This document shows, piece by piece, positions 9,850 through 18,741 of a stretch of 35,731 nucleotides of DNA. The position numbers were made by a program, and so were the translations under genes. Origin of the DNA: Betaproteobacteria bacterium (GTDB taxonomy: Bacteria > Pseudomonadota > Gammaproteobacteria > Burkholderiales > JACQAP01); contig JANXPQ010000002.1 in NCBI GenBank assembly GCA_025357235.1, positions 1-35,731 on the forward strand, in the 5' to 3' direction. Every line of letters begins with the position of its first letter. Position 1 is the stretch's first letter. The notes below the pieces were generated by a model. That model made no database searches, was not told where the DNA came from, and was given only the letters and a program-made list of their open reading frames with translations.

Positions 9850-12195
9850 ATGCCCGAACTCGTCCACATCTCGGTAGCCGGCCAGCCGTTGCCGCACGAA
9901 GGCGCGCCCTTGCATGTCAGCGGCGCGGCGAACTACACCGACGACATTCCGCTGCCGGACAACGCGCTGCATGTCGCGCTCGGCATGAGCACGATCACCC
10001 ACGGACGCATCAAGTCGATGGACCTTGCAGCAGTCGCCTCTGCGCCCGGCGTGGTGGCCATAGCCACCGCGTCCGATGTGCCCGGTTCCAACCTGATCGG
10101 TCCGGTGTTGCACGACGACCCGATTTTCGCCGAGTCGCTGGTGGAATTCGCCGGCCAGTCGCTGTTCGGGGTCGCGGCGACTTCGTACGGCGCCGCGCGC
10201 CGTGCGGCAAAGCTCGCACGCATCGAGTACGAAGAACTGCCGGCGATCCTCGACGTGCGCAGCGCGCTCGCGGCGAAAAGTTTCGTCGTGCCCACGCAGA
10301 CCCTGCGCCGCGGCGATCCCGAAGCGGCCATCGGCCACGCACCGCACAAGCTGAAAGGCAGCCTGGAACTCGGCGGCCAGGAACACTTCTATCTGGAAGG
10401 CCAGGTGGCGGTAGCGGTGCCGCAGGAAGACGGCGGCATGCTGATCTACAGCTCGACGCAGCACCCGACCGAGGTGCAGCACATGGTCGCGCTGGCACTG
10501 GGCAAGAAATCGCACGAGATCGTCGTGCAGTGCCGGCGCATGGGCGGTGGCTTCGGCGGCAAGGAAAGCCAGCCGGGACAATATGCCTGCGCCGCCGCGG
10601 TGATCGCCGCCCGCACGCGCCGTCCGGTGAAGCTGCGCCTCGATCGCGATGCCGACATGATCATGACCGGCAAGCGCCATGATTGCCTGATCGAGTATGA
10701 AGCGGGCTTTGATGACAACGGCCGTATCACCGGCGTAAAAATCATGCTCGCCTCGCGCTGCGGTTTTTCCGCGGATCTTTCGGGGCCGGTCAACGACCGC
10801 GCCATCTGCCATGTCGACAACTGCTATTTCCTCGAGCATGTCGAAATCGTTTCGCACCGCTGCAAGACCAACACGGTGTCGAATACCGCGTTCCGCGGCT
10901 TCGGCGGCCCGCAAGGCATGGTGGCGATCGAGGCGGTAATGGACGACATCGCGCGCAAGCTGCGCCGTGATCCGCTGGACGTGCGCCGCGCCAATTTCTA
11001 CGGAACCACCGATCGCAACATCACGCCTTACGGCATGGTGGTGGAGGACAACATCATCCCGCGCATCGCCGACGAACTCGAGGCGAGCAGCGATTACCGC
11101 GAACGCCGCCGGCGCATCCAGGAGTTCAATGCCGAAAGCCCGGTCCTGCGGCGCGGCATCGCGCTCACGCCGGTCAAGTTCGGCATTTCGTTCAACGCCA
11201 CGATCTACAACCAGGCCGGCGCGCTGGTGCACATCTACACCGACGGCAGCGTGATGGTGAATCACGGTGGCACCGAGATGGGACAGGGGCTGTACACCAA
11301 GGTCGCCCAGGTGGTCGCGAGCGAATTGCAGATCGACATTTCCCAGGTCCGCACCAGCAGCACCGATACCAGCAAGGTGCCGAACACGTCCGCCACCGCC
11401 GCTTCATCCGGTGCCGACCTGAACGGCAAGGCGGCGCAGGCGGCCTGCCAGACGCTGAAAGGCCGGCTGGCTGCGCTCGCCGCGGAGAAATTCGCAGTGC
11501 CAGCCGACACCGTGCGTTTCGCCGCCGGCAAGATCCTCGCCGGCAGTCACGTCATCGAATTCGGCGCACTGGTGCGCGAGGCGTACGCGGCACGCATCTC
11601 GCTGTCTTCCACCGGTTACTATAAGACACCGAAGATCCACTGGGACAAAAAAACGCTCACTGGGCGGCCCTTCTTTTATTTTGCCTATGGCGCCGCGGTA
11701 TCCGAGGTCGCCATCGACCTGCTCACTGGCGAGACCAGGCTGCTGAGGGTGGATATCCTGCACGACGTCGGCCGCTCGCTGAACCCGGCGCTCGACATCG
11801 GCCAGGTCGAAGGCGGCTTCGTGCAGGGCATGGGCTGGCTGACCTCGGAAGAACTCGTGTGGGACGCGCGCGGGCAGTTCAGGACGCACGCGCCTTCAAC
11901 TTACAAGATTCCCACGGCGGCGGACTGGCCGAAAAAATTCAACGTTCATTTGCTGGCGGACGCACCGAACCGCGAAGACACCATTTTTCGTTCCAAGGCA
12001 GTCGGCGAGCCGCCGCTGATGCTGGCGATCTCGGTACTGCATGCGATCCGCGACGCCTGCGCGAGCAGCGAGTCAGGCGCGATGCCGGCGCTGGTGGCAC
12101 CCGCCACGCCCGAATCCATCCTGCGCGCCCTTGCATCGCTGACGATTGCCCCCGCCCCGCAACCCGTTGCGGCCCTGGCAGGAGCCCGCGCATGA
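9850..12195 (+). CDS. xdhB: xanthine dehydrogenase molybdopterin-binding subunit
   Basis: GGFGGKESQPGQYACAAA, NTAFRGFGGPQGMVAIEAVMDDIA, GGTEMGQGLYTK, KAVGEPPLMLA motifs. Start at MPELVH; the ORF-track start at 9646 lies inside the element. Confidence 0.95.
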   Translation: MPELVHISVAGQPLPHEGAPLHVSGAANYTDDIPLPDNALHVALGMSTITHGRIKSMDLAAVASAPGVVAIATASDVPGSNLIGPVLHDDPIFAESLVEFAGQSLFGVAATSYGAARRAAKLARIEYEELPAILDVRSALAAKSFVVPTQTLRRGDPEAAIGHAPHKLKGSLELGGQEHFYLEGQVAVAVPQEDGGMLIYSSTQHPTEVQHMVALALGKKSHEIVVQCRRMGGGFGGKESQPGQYACAAAVIAARTRRPVKLRLDRDADMIMTGKRHDCLIEYEAGFDDNGRITGVKIMLASRCGFSADLSGPVNDRAICHVDNCYFLEHVEIVSHRCKTNTVSNTAFRGFGGPQGMVAIEAVMDDIARKLRRDPLDVRRANFYGTTDRNITPYGMVVEDNIIPRIADELEASSDYRERRRRIQEFNAESPVLRRGIALTPVKFGISFNATIYNQAGALVHIYTDGSVMVNHGGTEMGQGLYTKVAQVVASELQIDISQVRTSSTDTSKVPNTSATAASSGADLNGKAAQAACQTLKGRLAALAAEKFAVPADTVRFAAGKILAGSHVIEFGALVREAYAARISLSSTGYYKTPKIHWDKKTLTGRPFFYFAYGAAVSEVAIDLLTGETRLLRVDILHDVGRSLNPALDIGQVEGGFVQGMGWLTSEELVWDARGQFRTHAPSTYKIPTAADWPKKFNVHLLADAPNREDTIFRSKAVGEPPLMLAISVLHAIRDACASSESGAMPALVAPATPESILRALASLTIAPAPQPVAALAGARA

Positions 12196-13757
12196 ACGAC
12201 AGGCTTGTCACGCCGCGATTGCAGTTGCGCGGCATCACCAAAAGTTATCCGGCGGTGGTCGCCAACAACAATGTCGACCTCGAAGTCCGACCGGGCGAAA
12301 TCCATGCGGTGCTGGGCGAGAACGGCGCGGGCAAAAGCACGCTGATGAAAATCATCTACGGCGTCACTCGCCCCGATTCCGGCGAAGTGCTGTGGGAAGG
12401 CCGGCCGGTACAGATCGCCAGTCCCGCCGAGGCGCGCAGGCTCGGCATCGGCATGGTGTTCCAGCATTTCGCGCTGTTCGAAACCCTGACGGTGGCCGAA
12501 AACATTTCGCTGGCACTCGACGAGCGCATCAAGCCGGCGAAGCTGGCGCCGCGCATCCACGAAGTCTCGGAAAACTACGGCCTGCCGATCGATCCGGACC
12601 GGCTGGTGCACAGCATGTCGGTGGGCGAGCGCCAGCGCGTCGAGATCGTGCGCTGCCTGCTGCAGAATCCGAAACTGCTGATCATGGACGAGCCGACCTC
12701 CGTGCTGACGCCGCAGGCGGTGCTGAAATTGTTCGAAACCCTGCGCCGGCTCGCGGCCGAGAGCTGCTCCATACTGTATATCAGCCACAAGCGCGACGAA
12801 ATCCAGGCCCTGTGCGACAGCGCGACGGTGTTGCGCGGCGGCCGCGTAACCGGCACCGCCCGGCCGAAACAGGAAACAGCAGAGAGCCTCGCCAAAATGA
12901 TGATCGGGTCCGACCTGCCTGAATGCCGGCTGCAGCCGCACGAACCCGGCGAGGTGCTGCTGCGCATCGACCGGCTTACGCTGAAGACGCTCGATCCGTT
13001 CGGCATCAACCTGCGCGCGATCAGCCTTGCGGTGCGCAGCGGCGAAATCGTCGGCATTGCCGGTGTGTCCGGCAACGGCCAGAAGGAATTGCTCGCGGCC
13101 TTGTCCGGCGAAATGCCATCGGGAAAACCGGAATCGATCATGCTCGGCGAGACCGCGGCGGGCCATCTCGATCCCGCGCAGCGGCGCGCGATCGGCTTCG
13201 GCTTCGTGCCGGAGGAACGCCTCGGACGTGGCGCGGTGCCGGCGCTGAGCCTGGCCGAAAACGCGCTGCTCACCGGCAGCCACTGCAAAATAGTCAACGG
13301 CAGCATGGTCGAGCACGGCCTGATCCGCCACAAGGTCGTGCGCGGTTTCGCGCGCGACGTGATCAGCCGCTTCAAGGTGAAAAGCCGCAACGAACAGGCG
13401 GCCGCGTCGAGCCTGTCCGGCGGCAACCTGCAGAAATTCATCGTCGGCCGCGAAACCATGCTCGATCCGAAAGTCATCGTCGTCGCGCAACCGACCTGGG
13501 GCGTGGACGTCGGCGCCTCCATGCTGATCCGCCAGTCGCTGATCGATCTGCGCGACCGTGGCGTCGCCGTGCTGGTGATCTCCGAAGAGCTGGACGAGTT
13601 GTTCATGATCTGCGACCGGCTGGCGGTGATCGCCGAAGGCCGGCTGTCGCCACCGGTGCCCTCCGCCGGAACCAGCGTCGAAAAAATCGGTGCCTGGATG
13701 GGCGGCCAGTTCGCCGATGCCGAGTCCGACAAATCCGTGGAAGCCGCCCATGCTTGA
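12192..13757 (+). CDS. ABC transporter ATP-binding protein (two ABC domains; BMP/nucleoside transporter type)
   Basis: Walker A GENGAGKSTLMKIIYG, signature MSVGERQRVEIVRCL, Walker B LLIMDEPTSVL; second ABC domain with LSGGNLQKFIVGRE. Start overlaps the xdhB stop. Confidence 0.95.
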   Translation: MNDRLVTPRLQLRGITKSYPAVVANNNVDLEVRPGEIHAVLGENGAGKSTLMKIIYGVTRPDSGEVLWEGRPVQIASPAEARRLGIGMVFQHFALFETLTVAENISLALDERIKPAKLAPRIHEVSENYGLPIDPDRLVHSMSVGERQRVEIVRCLLQNPKLLIMDEPTSVLTPQAVLKLFETLRRLAAESCSILYISHKRDEIQALCDSATVLRGGRVTGTARPKQETAESLAKMMIGSDLPECRLQPHEPGEVLLRIDRLTLKTLDPFGINLRAISLAVRSGEIVGIAGVSGNGQKELLAALSGEMPSGKPESIMLGETAAGHLDPAQRRAIGFGFVPEERLGRGAVPALSLAENALLTGSHCKIVNGSMVEHGLIRHKVVRGFARDVISRFKVKSRNEQAAASSLSGGNLQKFIVGRETMLDPKVIVVAQPTWGVDVGASMLIRQSLIDLRDRGVAVLVISEELDELFMICDRLAVIAEGRLSPPVPSAGTSVEKIGAWMGGQFADAESDKSVEAAHA

Positions 13758-14859
13758 ACTCGAGCCGCGGCCGGAACCTTCGCGCGTCATGGCCTACGCG
13801 TCGCCGCTGCTGGCGGTGGTGCTGACGCTCGTCTCCGGCTATCTGTTGTTCTCGCTGCTCGGCAAGGATCCGGCACAGGCTTTCGTCGTATTCTTCATCA
13901 AGCCGGCGTCGACGCTCTATGGCCTGGGTGAGCTCTGCCTGAAAGCCACGCCGCTGATGCTGTGCGCGCTCGGGCTCGCGCTCGGTTTTCGCGCCAATGT
14001 ATGGAACATCGGCGCCGAGGGCCAGCTCACGCTCGGCGCCATCGCCGGCGGCGGCGTGGCGTTGTGGCTGCACGACGTGCAAAGCGCATGGGTGCTGCTG
14101 CCGCTGATGCTGATCGCCGGCGCACTCGGCGGCATGGCATGGGCGGCGATCCCGGCGTTCCTGCGCACCCGCTTCAACACCAACGAAATCCTGGTCAGCC
14201 TGATGCTGGTCTACGTCGCCAAGCTGCTGCTGTCGTGGCTGGTGCACGGACCGTGGCGGGATCCGCAGGGTTATAACTTTCCGCAATCACCGATGTTCCA
14301 CGAGGCGGCCTTGCTGCCGCTGCTCGTCGAAGGCGTGCGCACCAACATCGCCTTCCTCATCGCGTTGGTGCTTGCCGCGGTCTCGTGGGTGTTCGCCGAG
14401 AAAACCTTTGCCGGTTTCCGTTTCAAGGTGGCCGGCCTCGCTCCCGCGGCGGCGTCTTATGCGGGATTCAGCGAGAAGCGCAATGTCTGGCTGGCGCTGA
14501 TGATCGGCGGCGGTGCCGCCGGACTGGCGGGCATCGCCGAAGTCGCCGGCCCGATCGGCCAGTTGCAGCCGTCGATTTCACCGGGTTACGGCTTCGCCGC
14601 GATCATCGTCGCCTTCGTCGGGCGCCTGCATCCATTCGGCGTGGTGCTCGCCAGCCTGCTGATGTCGCTGCTCTACATCGGCGGCGAAACGGCGCAGATT
14701 CAGATGGCCCTGCCCGCGGCGATCACCGGCGTGTTCCAGGGCATGCTGCTGTTCTATCTCCTGGCGGCGGATCTGTTCATCAACTTCCGCCTGCGCTGGA
14801 AGACACGGCCTCACGGTTCGGCCGCGGCCATCCCGGTCGCATCGAAAGAAGCGGCATGA
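13750..14859 (+). CDS. ABC transporter permease (YufP-like)
   Basis: Multiple hydrophobic segments; ANVWNIGAEGQLTLGAIAGG and TNEILVSLMLVYVAK motifs. Overlaps the upstream gene. Confidence 0.93.
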   Translation: MLELEPRPEPSRVMAYASPLLAVVLTLVSGYLLFSLLGKDPAQAFVVFFIKPASTLYGLGELCLKATPLMLCALGLALGFRANVWNIGAEGQLTLGAIAGGGVALWLHDVQSAWVLLPLMLIAGALGGMAWAAIPAFLRTRFNTNEILVSLMLVYVAKLLLSWLVHGPWRDPQGYNFPQSPMFHEAALLPLLVEGVRTNIAFLIALVLAAVSWVFAEKTFAGFRFKVAGLAPAAASYAGFSEKRNVWLALMIGGGAAGLAGIAEVAGPIGQLQPSISPGYGFAAIIVAFVGRLHPFGVVLASLLMSLLYIGGETAQIQMALPAAITGVFQGMLLFYLLAADLFINFRLRWKTRPHGSAAAIPVASKEAA

Positions 14860-15782
14860 ACGCGGAGCAACTGATCCCGATCCTGGCGAGCACGGTCGGC
14901 GCGGCCACGCCGCTGGTGTATGCGAGCCTGGGCGAGCTGATCGTGGAACGTGCCGGCGTCCTCAACCTCGGCGTCGAGGGCATGATGCTGGGCGGCGCGA
15001 TTGCCGGCTTCGCGGTCACCAGCCAGACCGGCAGCCTCACGCTCGGCTTTGCCGCCGGCATGCTGGCCGGCATGGCGCTGGCGCTGCTGTTCGGTTTTCT
15101 CACACTGACCTTGCAGACCAACCAGGTCGCCACCGGGCTCGCGCTGACCCTGTTCGGCGTCGGCCTGTCGGCTTTCGCCGGCCGCAGTTTCGTCGGCACC
15201 GTGGTCGACGGACTCAAAGGCATCTCGATTCCGTGGCTCAGCGATATTCCGCTGATCGGGCCGCTGCTGTTCCGCTTCGACGTGCTGGTCTACGCGTCGC
15301 TGGCTCTGTTCATCGCCATGCAATGGTTCCTGAACCGCACGCGCGCCGGCCTGCTGGTGCGCGCCGTCGGCGAATCGCCGCAATCGGCGCACGCGATCGG
15401 TTATCCGGTCATTCTCATCCGCTATCTCGCGGTGCTGTTCGGCGGCGCCATGAGCGGACTGGCGGGCGCCTATCTGTCGCAGGCGATCACGCCGATGTGG
15501 GTCGAAGGCATGACCGCGGGGCGCGGCTGGATCGCGTTGGCACTGGTGGTGTTCGCCACCTGGAAACCGTGGCGCGTGGTGCTCGGCGCCTACCTGTTCG
15601 GCGGCGTCACCATCCTGCAACTGCATGCACAGGGATTCGGTGTCGCCATTCCGTCCGAGTTCCTGTCGATGCTGCCCTACATCGCTACCATCGTCGTGCT
15701 GGTGATCATCTGCCGCGACCCGAAGACCATCCTGCTCAACCAGCCGGTTTCCCTCGGCCAGCGCTTCCATCCCGACGCATAG
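14856..15782 (+). CDS. ABC transporter permease (YufQ-like)
   Basis: GELIVERAGVLNLGVEGMMLGGAIAGF and TNQVATGLALTLFGVGLSAF motifs. ATGA overlap with the upstream permease. Confidence 0.94.
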   Translation: MNAEQLIPILASTVGAATPLVYASLGELIVERAGVLNLGVEGMMLGGAIAGFAVTSQTGSLTLGFAAGMLAGMALALLFGFLTLTLQTNQVATGLALTLFGVGLSAFAGRSFVGTVVDGLKGISIPWLSDIPLIGPLLFRFDVLVYASLALFIAMQWFLNRTRAGLLVRAVGESPQSAHAIGYPVILIRYLAVLFGGAMSGLAGAYLSQAITPMWVEGMTAGRGWIALALVVFATWKPWRVVLGAYLFGGVTILQLHAQGFGVAIPSEFLSMLPYIATIVVLVIICRDPKTILLNQPVSLGQRFHPDA

Positions 15783-15798
15783 AAGGTCAAAAGCGTTA

Positions 15799-15840
15799 GA
15801 CACAGAGGACACAGAGAGAAGCGAGAGGACACAGAGGAAA
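15799..15840. repeat. purine-rich ACACAGAGG dispersed-type intergenic repeat
   Basis: gACACAGAGGACACAGAGagaagcgAGAGGACACAGAGGaaa. Confidence 0.6.
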
Positions 15841-15891
15841 ATGCAGCGAAGGACTGAGGGATGTAGTCAGCGCGAGGCACTGGTGTTCTTC

Positions 15892-15922
15892 CGTCACGAT
15901 CGTCACGCGTCACGCCGTCACG
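15892..15922. repeat. four near-tandem CGTCACG heptamers
   Basis: CGTCACG starts at 15892, 15901, 15908 and 15916, about 50 bp upstream of puuD. Confidence 0.7.
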
Positions 15923-15971
15923 ACTACACGGCCTATCAGGTTCACCGCACTCCGACTCCATCGAAAACGTA

Positions 15972-17171
15972 ATGGAAGCCTACATCCTCAACTGGCTGAA
16001 CCTGCTGGTGCGCTGGTTCCACTTGATCACCGGCATTGCCTGGATCGGCGCATCGTTCTATTTCGTGTGGCTCGACAATCACCTGCTCGCGCCGAAGGAC
16101 AAATCCGCGGCCGACAAGGGCGTGTCGGGCGAGTTGTGGGCGGTGCACGGCGGCGGGTTCTACAACGGGCAAAAATACAGGGTGGCACCGGCCACGCTGC
16201 CGGAACCTTTGCACTGGTTCAAGTGGGAGGCCTACACCACTTTCATTTCCGGTTTCTTCCTGCTCTGCCTGATGTACTACGTCAGCGCCGAGGTCTATCT
16301 GATCGATCGCAATGTCGCCGACATCGGCAAGGCCGCCGCCATCGCGATCGGCATCGGCACGCTCGTTGGCGGCTGGATCGTCTACGACCTGCTGTGCAAG
16401 TCGCCGCTCGGGAAAAACGACAAGGCGCTGGGCGGCGTGCTGTTCGTGCTCACTGTCGCCGCCGCCTGGGGGTTATGCCAGGTGTTCAGCGGCCGCGGCG
16501 CCTACATCCATTTCGGCGGCATGCTCGGCACCATCATGGTCGCCAACGTGTACTTCGTCATCATTCCCGGGCAGAAGGAACTGGTGCGCGCCAAGGTCGA
16601 AGGGCGCGAGCCCGATCCGATCCATGGCGTGCGCGGCAAGCAGCGCTCGGTGCACAACACCTACTTCACGCTGCCGGTGCTGTTCACCATGATCAGCAGC
16701 CACTATGCGATGACGTACGGCAATGCGCATAACTGGCTGGTCCTCGCGGGAATCGCCTTTGCCGGTGCGGCCATCCGCGTCTACTTCGTCGCCCGCCACA
16801 AGGGCCGCGCGTCGCCTTTGCCGGCGATCGCCGGCGTAGCCGCACTTGCGGTCGTCGCCTTTGCGATCGCGCCCGCATCCCGAAGCACCGTGACGTCAAC
16901 AGCAACACCAGCGGAAGAATTCGCACACGTCAGCACGATCGTGCAGGCGCGCTGCGCGGTCTGCCACGCACCGTCGCCGACCCAGCCCGGCTTCGCGGCC
17001 GCGCCGAAAGGGGTCATGCTGGATACGCCCGATCGCATCGCCGCGCAGGCCACCCAGATCAATCAGCAGGTGTCGAGCCGCGTGATGCCGCTCGCCAATC
17101 TGACCGGCATGACCGATGCGGAACGCGAGACCATCACACAATGGTTCGCGCATGGCGCATTGACCAAATGA
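15972..17171 (+). CDS. puuD: urate hydroxylase PuuD (membrane domain plus C-terminal cytochrome c)
   Basis: MEAYILNWLNLLVRWFHLITGIAWIGASFYFVWLDNHL, ELWAVHGGGFY, HIHFGGMLGTIMVANV-like region, and C-terminal CAVCH heme-binding motif. Confidence 0.95.
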   Translation: MEAYILNWLNLLVRWFHLITGIAWIGASFYFVWLDNHLLAPKDKSAADKGVSGELWAVHGGGFYNGQKYRVAPATLPEPLHWFKWEAYTTFISGFFLLCLMYYVSAEVYLIDRNVADIGKAAAIAIGIGTLVGGWIVYDLLCKSPLGKNDKALGGVLFVLTVAAAWGLCQVFSGRGAYIHFGGMLGTIMVANVYFVIIPGQKELVRAKVEGREPDPIHGVRGKQRSVHNTYFTLPVLFTMISSHYAMTYGNAHNWLVLAGIAFAGAAIRVYFVARHKGRASPLPAIAGVAALAVVAFAIAPASRSTVTSTATPAEEFAHVSTIVQARCAVCHAPSPTQPGFAAAPKGVMLDTPDRIAAQATQINQQVSSRVMPLANLTGMTDAERETITQWFAHGALTK

Positions 17172-18490
17172 ATGCACGCATGCCGTCACTGCGCGCCTAC
17201 CGCGGTTCGCTGCTGCATTTTCTCGGCGATCCGGGCGACGGCAATGAAGCGTCCGCCGTGCAGTATTTCGACGACGGCCTGCTGGTCGTGGAAAGCGGAT
17301 TGGTAAAGGCGGCGGGCGAAGCCCGCTTGCTGCTGCCGACTTTACCCGCGGGCCTGCAGGTCGTGGATTACTCCGGCCGGCTGCTGATGCCGGGTTTCAT
17401 CGATACCCACATCCACTATCCGCAGACCGACATGATCGCGGCCTATGCCGCGCAGTTGCTCGACTGGCTCGACGACCACGCGTTTCCGGCCGAGCGCCGC
17501 TTCGCCGATGCGGAGCACGCGGCGCAATGCTCCCGTTTCTTTCTCGACGAACTGATGCGCAACGGCACGACCACGGCGCTGGTGTTCGGCACCGTGCATC
17601 CGTGCTCGGTCGACGCCTTCTTCGCCGAAGCCGAGGCGCGCAACCTGCGCATGATCGCAGGCAAGGTGCTGATGGACCGCAACTGCCCCGAGTACCTGCG
17701 CGACACCGCGGAAAGCGGCTATCGGGATTCGGCGGCGCTGATCGAAAAGTGGGATGGGCGCGGCCGGCTGCATTACGCCATCACGCCGCGCTTCGCCGTC
17801 ACTTCGTCGGACGCGCAGCTCGAATCGGCCGGCCGCCTCGCCGCCGAGCATCCCGGCGTCTTCGTCCACAGCCACGTCGCGGAGAATCTCGACGAAGTGA
17901 AGTGGGCGCGAGAACTGTTTCCCCAGGCGCGCAGCTACCTGGACGTCTACGAGCGCTTCGGCCTGCTGCGCGAGCGCGCCGTGTACGCGCACTGCATCCA
18001 TCTCGACGACGAGGATCGGCGGCGCATGGCGCACACCGGCGCCGCCGCCGCCGTGTGCGCGACTTCGAACCTGTTCCTCGGCAGCGGCCTGTTCGATTTC
18101 GCGGCGGCGCGGCACGCCGGCATGCGCACCGGGCTCGGCACCGACGTCGGCGGCGGCACCAGCTTCAGCATGCTGCGCACGCTCGCCGAAACCTACAAGG
18201 TCGCGCAGATGGGCGGACACCGGCTCACGCCTTGGCGCAGCTTCTATCTCGCCACCCTTGGCGGCGCCATGGCGCTGGGTCTGGATGACCGCATCGGCAG
18301 CTTCGCCCCCGGGCGCGAAGCCGACTTCATCGTCCTGCGCATGGATTCCACGCCCCTGATCGCGCGGCGCATGAAGACCGCCCCCACGCCTGCGGAAAAA
18401 CTCTTCGCCTTGATGATGCTCGGCGACGATCGCGAAATCGGCGCAACTTACATCATGGGCGAGCGCGTCTGGAACACCCTGCCGGCTTGA
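17168..18490 (+). CDS. guaD: guanine deaminase
   Basis: MPGFIDTHIHYPQTDMIAAYAAQLLDWL, DRNCPEYLRDT, ITPRFAVTSSDAQLE, HSHVAENLDEV, GLGTDVGGGTSFSML motifs. ATGA overlap with puuD. Confidence 0.96.
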   Translation: MNARMPSLRAYRGSLLHFLGDPGDGNEASAVQYFDDGLLVVESGLVKAAGEARLLLPTLPAGLQVVDYSGRLLMPGFIDTHIHYPQTDMIAAYAAQLLDWLDDHAFPAERRFADAEHAAQCSRFFLDELMRNGTTTALVFGTVHPCSVDAFFAEAEARNLRMIAGKVLMDRNCPEYLRDTAESGYRDSAALIEKWDGRGRLHYAITPRFAVTSSDAQLESAGRLAAEHPGVFVHSHVAENLDEVKWARELFPQARSYLDVYERFGLLRERAVYAHCIHLDDEDRRRMAHTGAAAAVCATSNLFLGSGLFDFAAARHAGMRTGLGTDVGGGTSFSMLRTLAETYKVAQMGGHRLTPWRSFYLATLGGAMALGLDDRIGSFAPGREADFIVLRMDSTPLIARRMKTAPTPAEKLFALMMLGDDREIGATYIMGERVWNTLPA

Positions 18491-18497
18491 AATTCGT

Positions 18498-18671
18498 CGA
18501 CGCAAAGGACGCAAAGGAAGGGCAAGAAAGGACGCAAAGGAAACCAAGATCAAGAGAATTGAAAGTAAATGCCCGACATTCCGCGCCAGAACGGATATTG
18601 CCGAGCATGGTCAGCGAGCCACGGAATACTTTCCTCTCCTTTCTTTTGGTTTCCTTTGCGCCTTTGCGTTG
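18498..18671. repeat. inverted pair of ACGCAAAGG-type repeats
   Basis: 5' arm gACGCAAAGGACGCAAAGGaagggcaagaaaggACGCAAAGGAAACCAAG; 3' arm reverse complement cAACGCAAAGGCGCAAAGGAAACCAAAAGAAAGGA. Confidence 0.65.
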
Positions 18672-18741
18672 AGAAGTTGCTGTTTGGCATTCCCCCCTAC
18701 CCTCCGCGTTGGCTTTCTGCGTGGTCGCATACAATGGCGGG

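Noticed and set aside
9829-11265. Long minus-strand ORF (478 aa)
   Set aside because: Antisense to xdhB; shadow ORF.
11946-13790. Long minus-strand ORF (614 aa)
   Set aside because: Antisense to the ABC ATPase gene; low-complexity composition.
15892-15922. Possible CRISPR-like tandem repeat
   Set aside because: Units are 7 bp with 0-2 bp spacers; not a CRISPR array.
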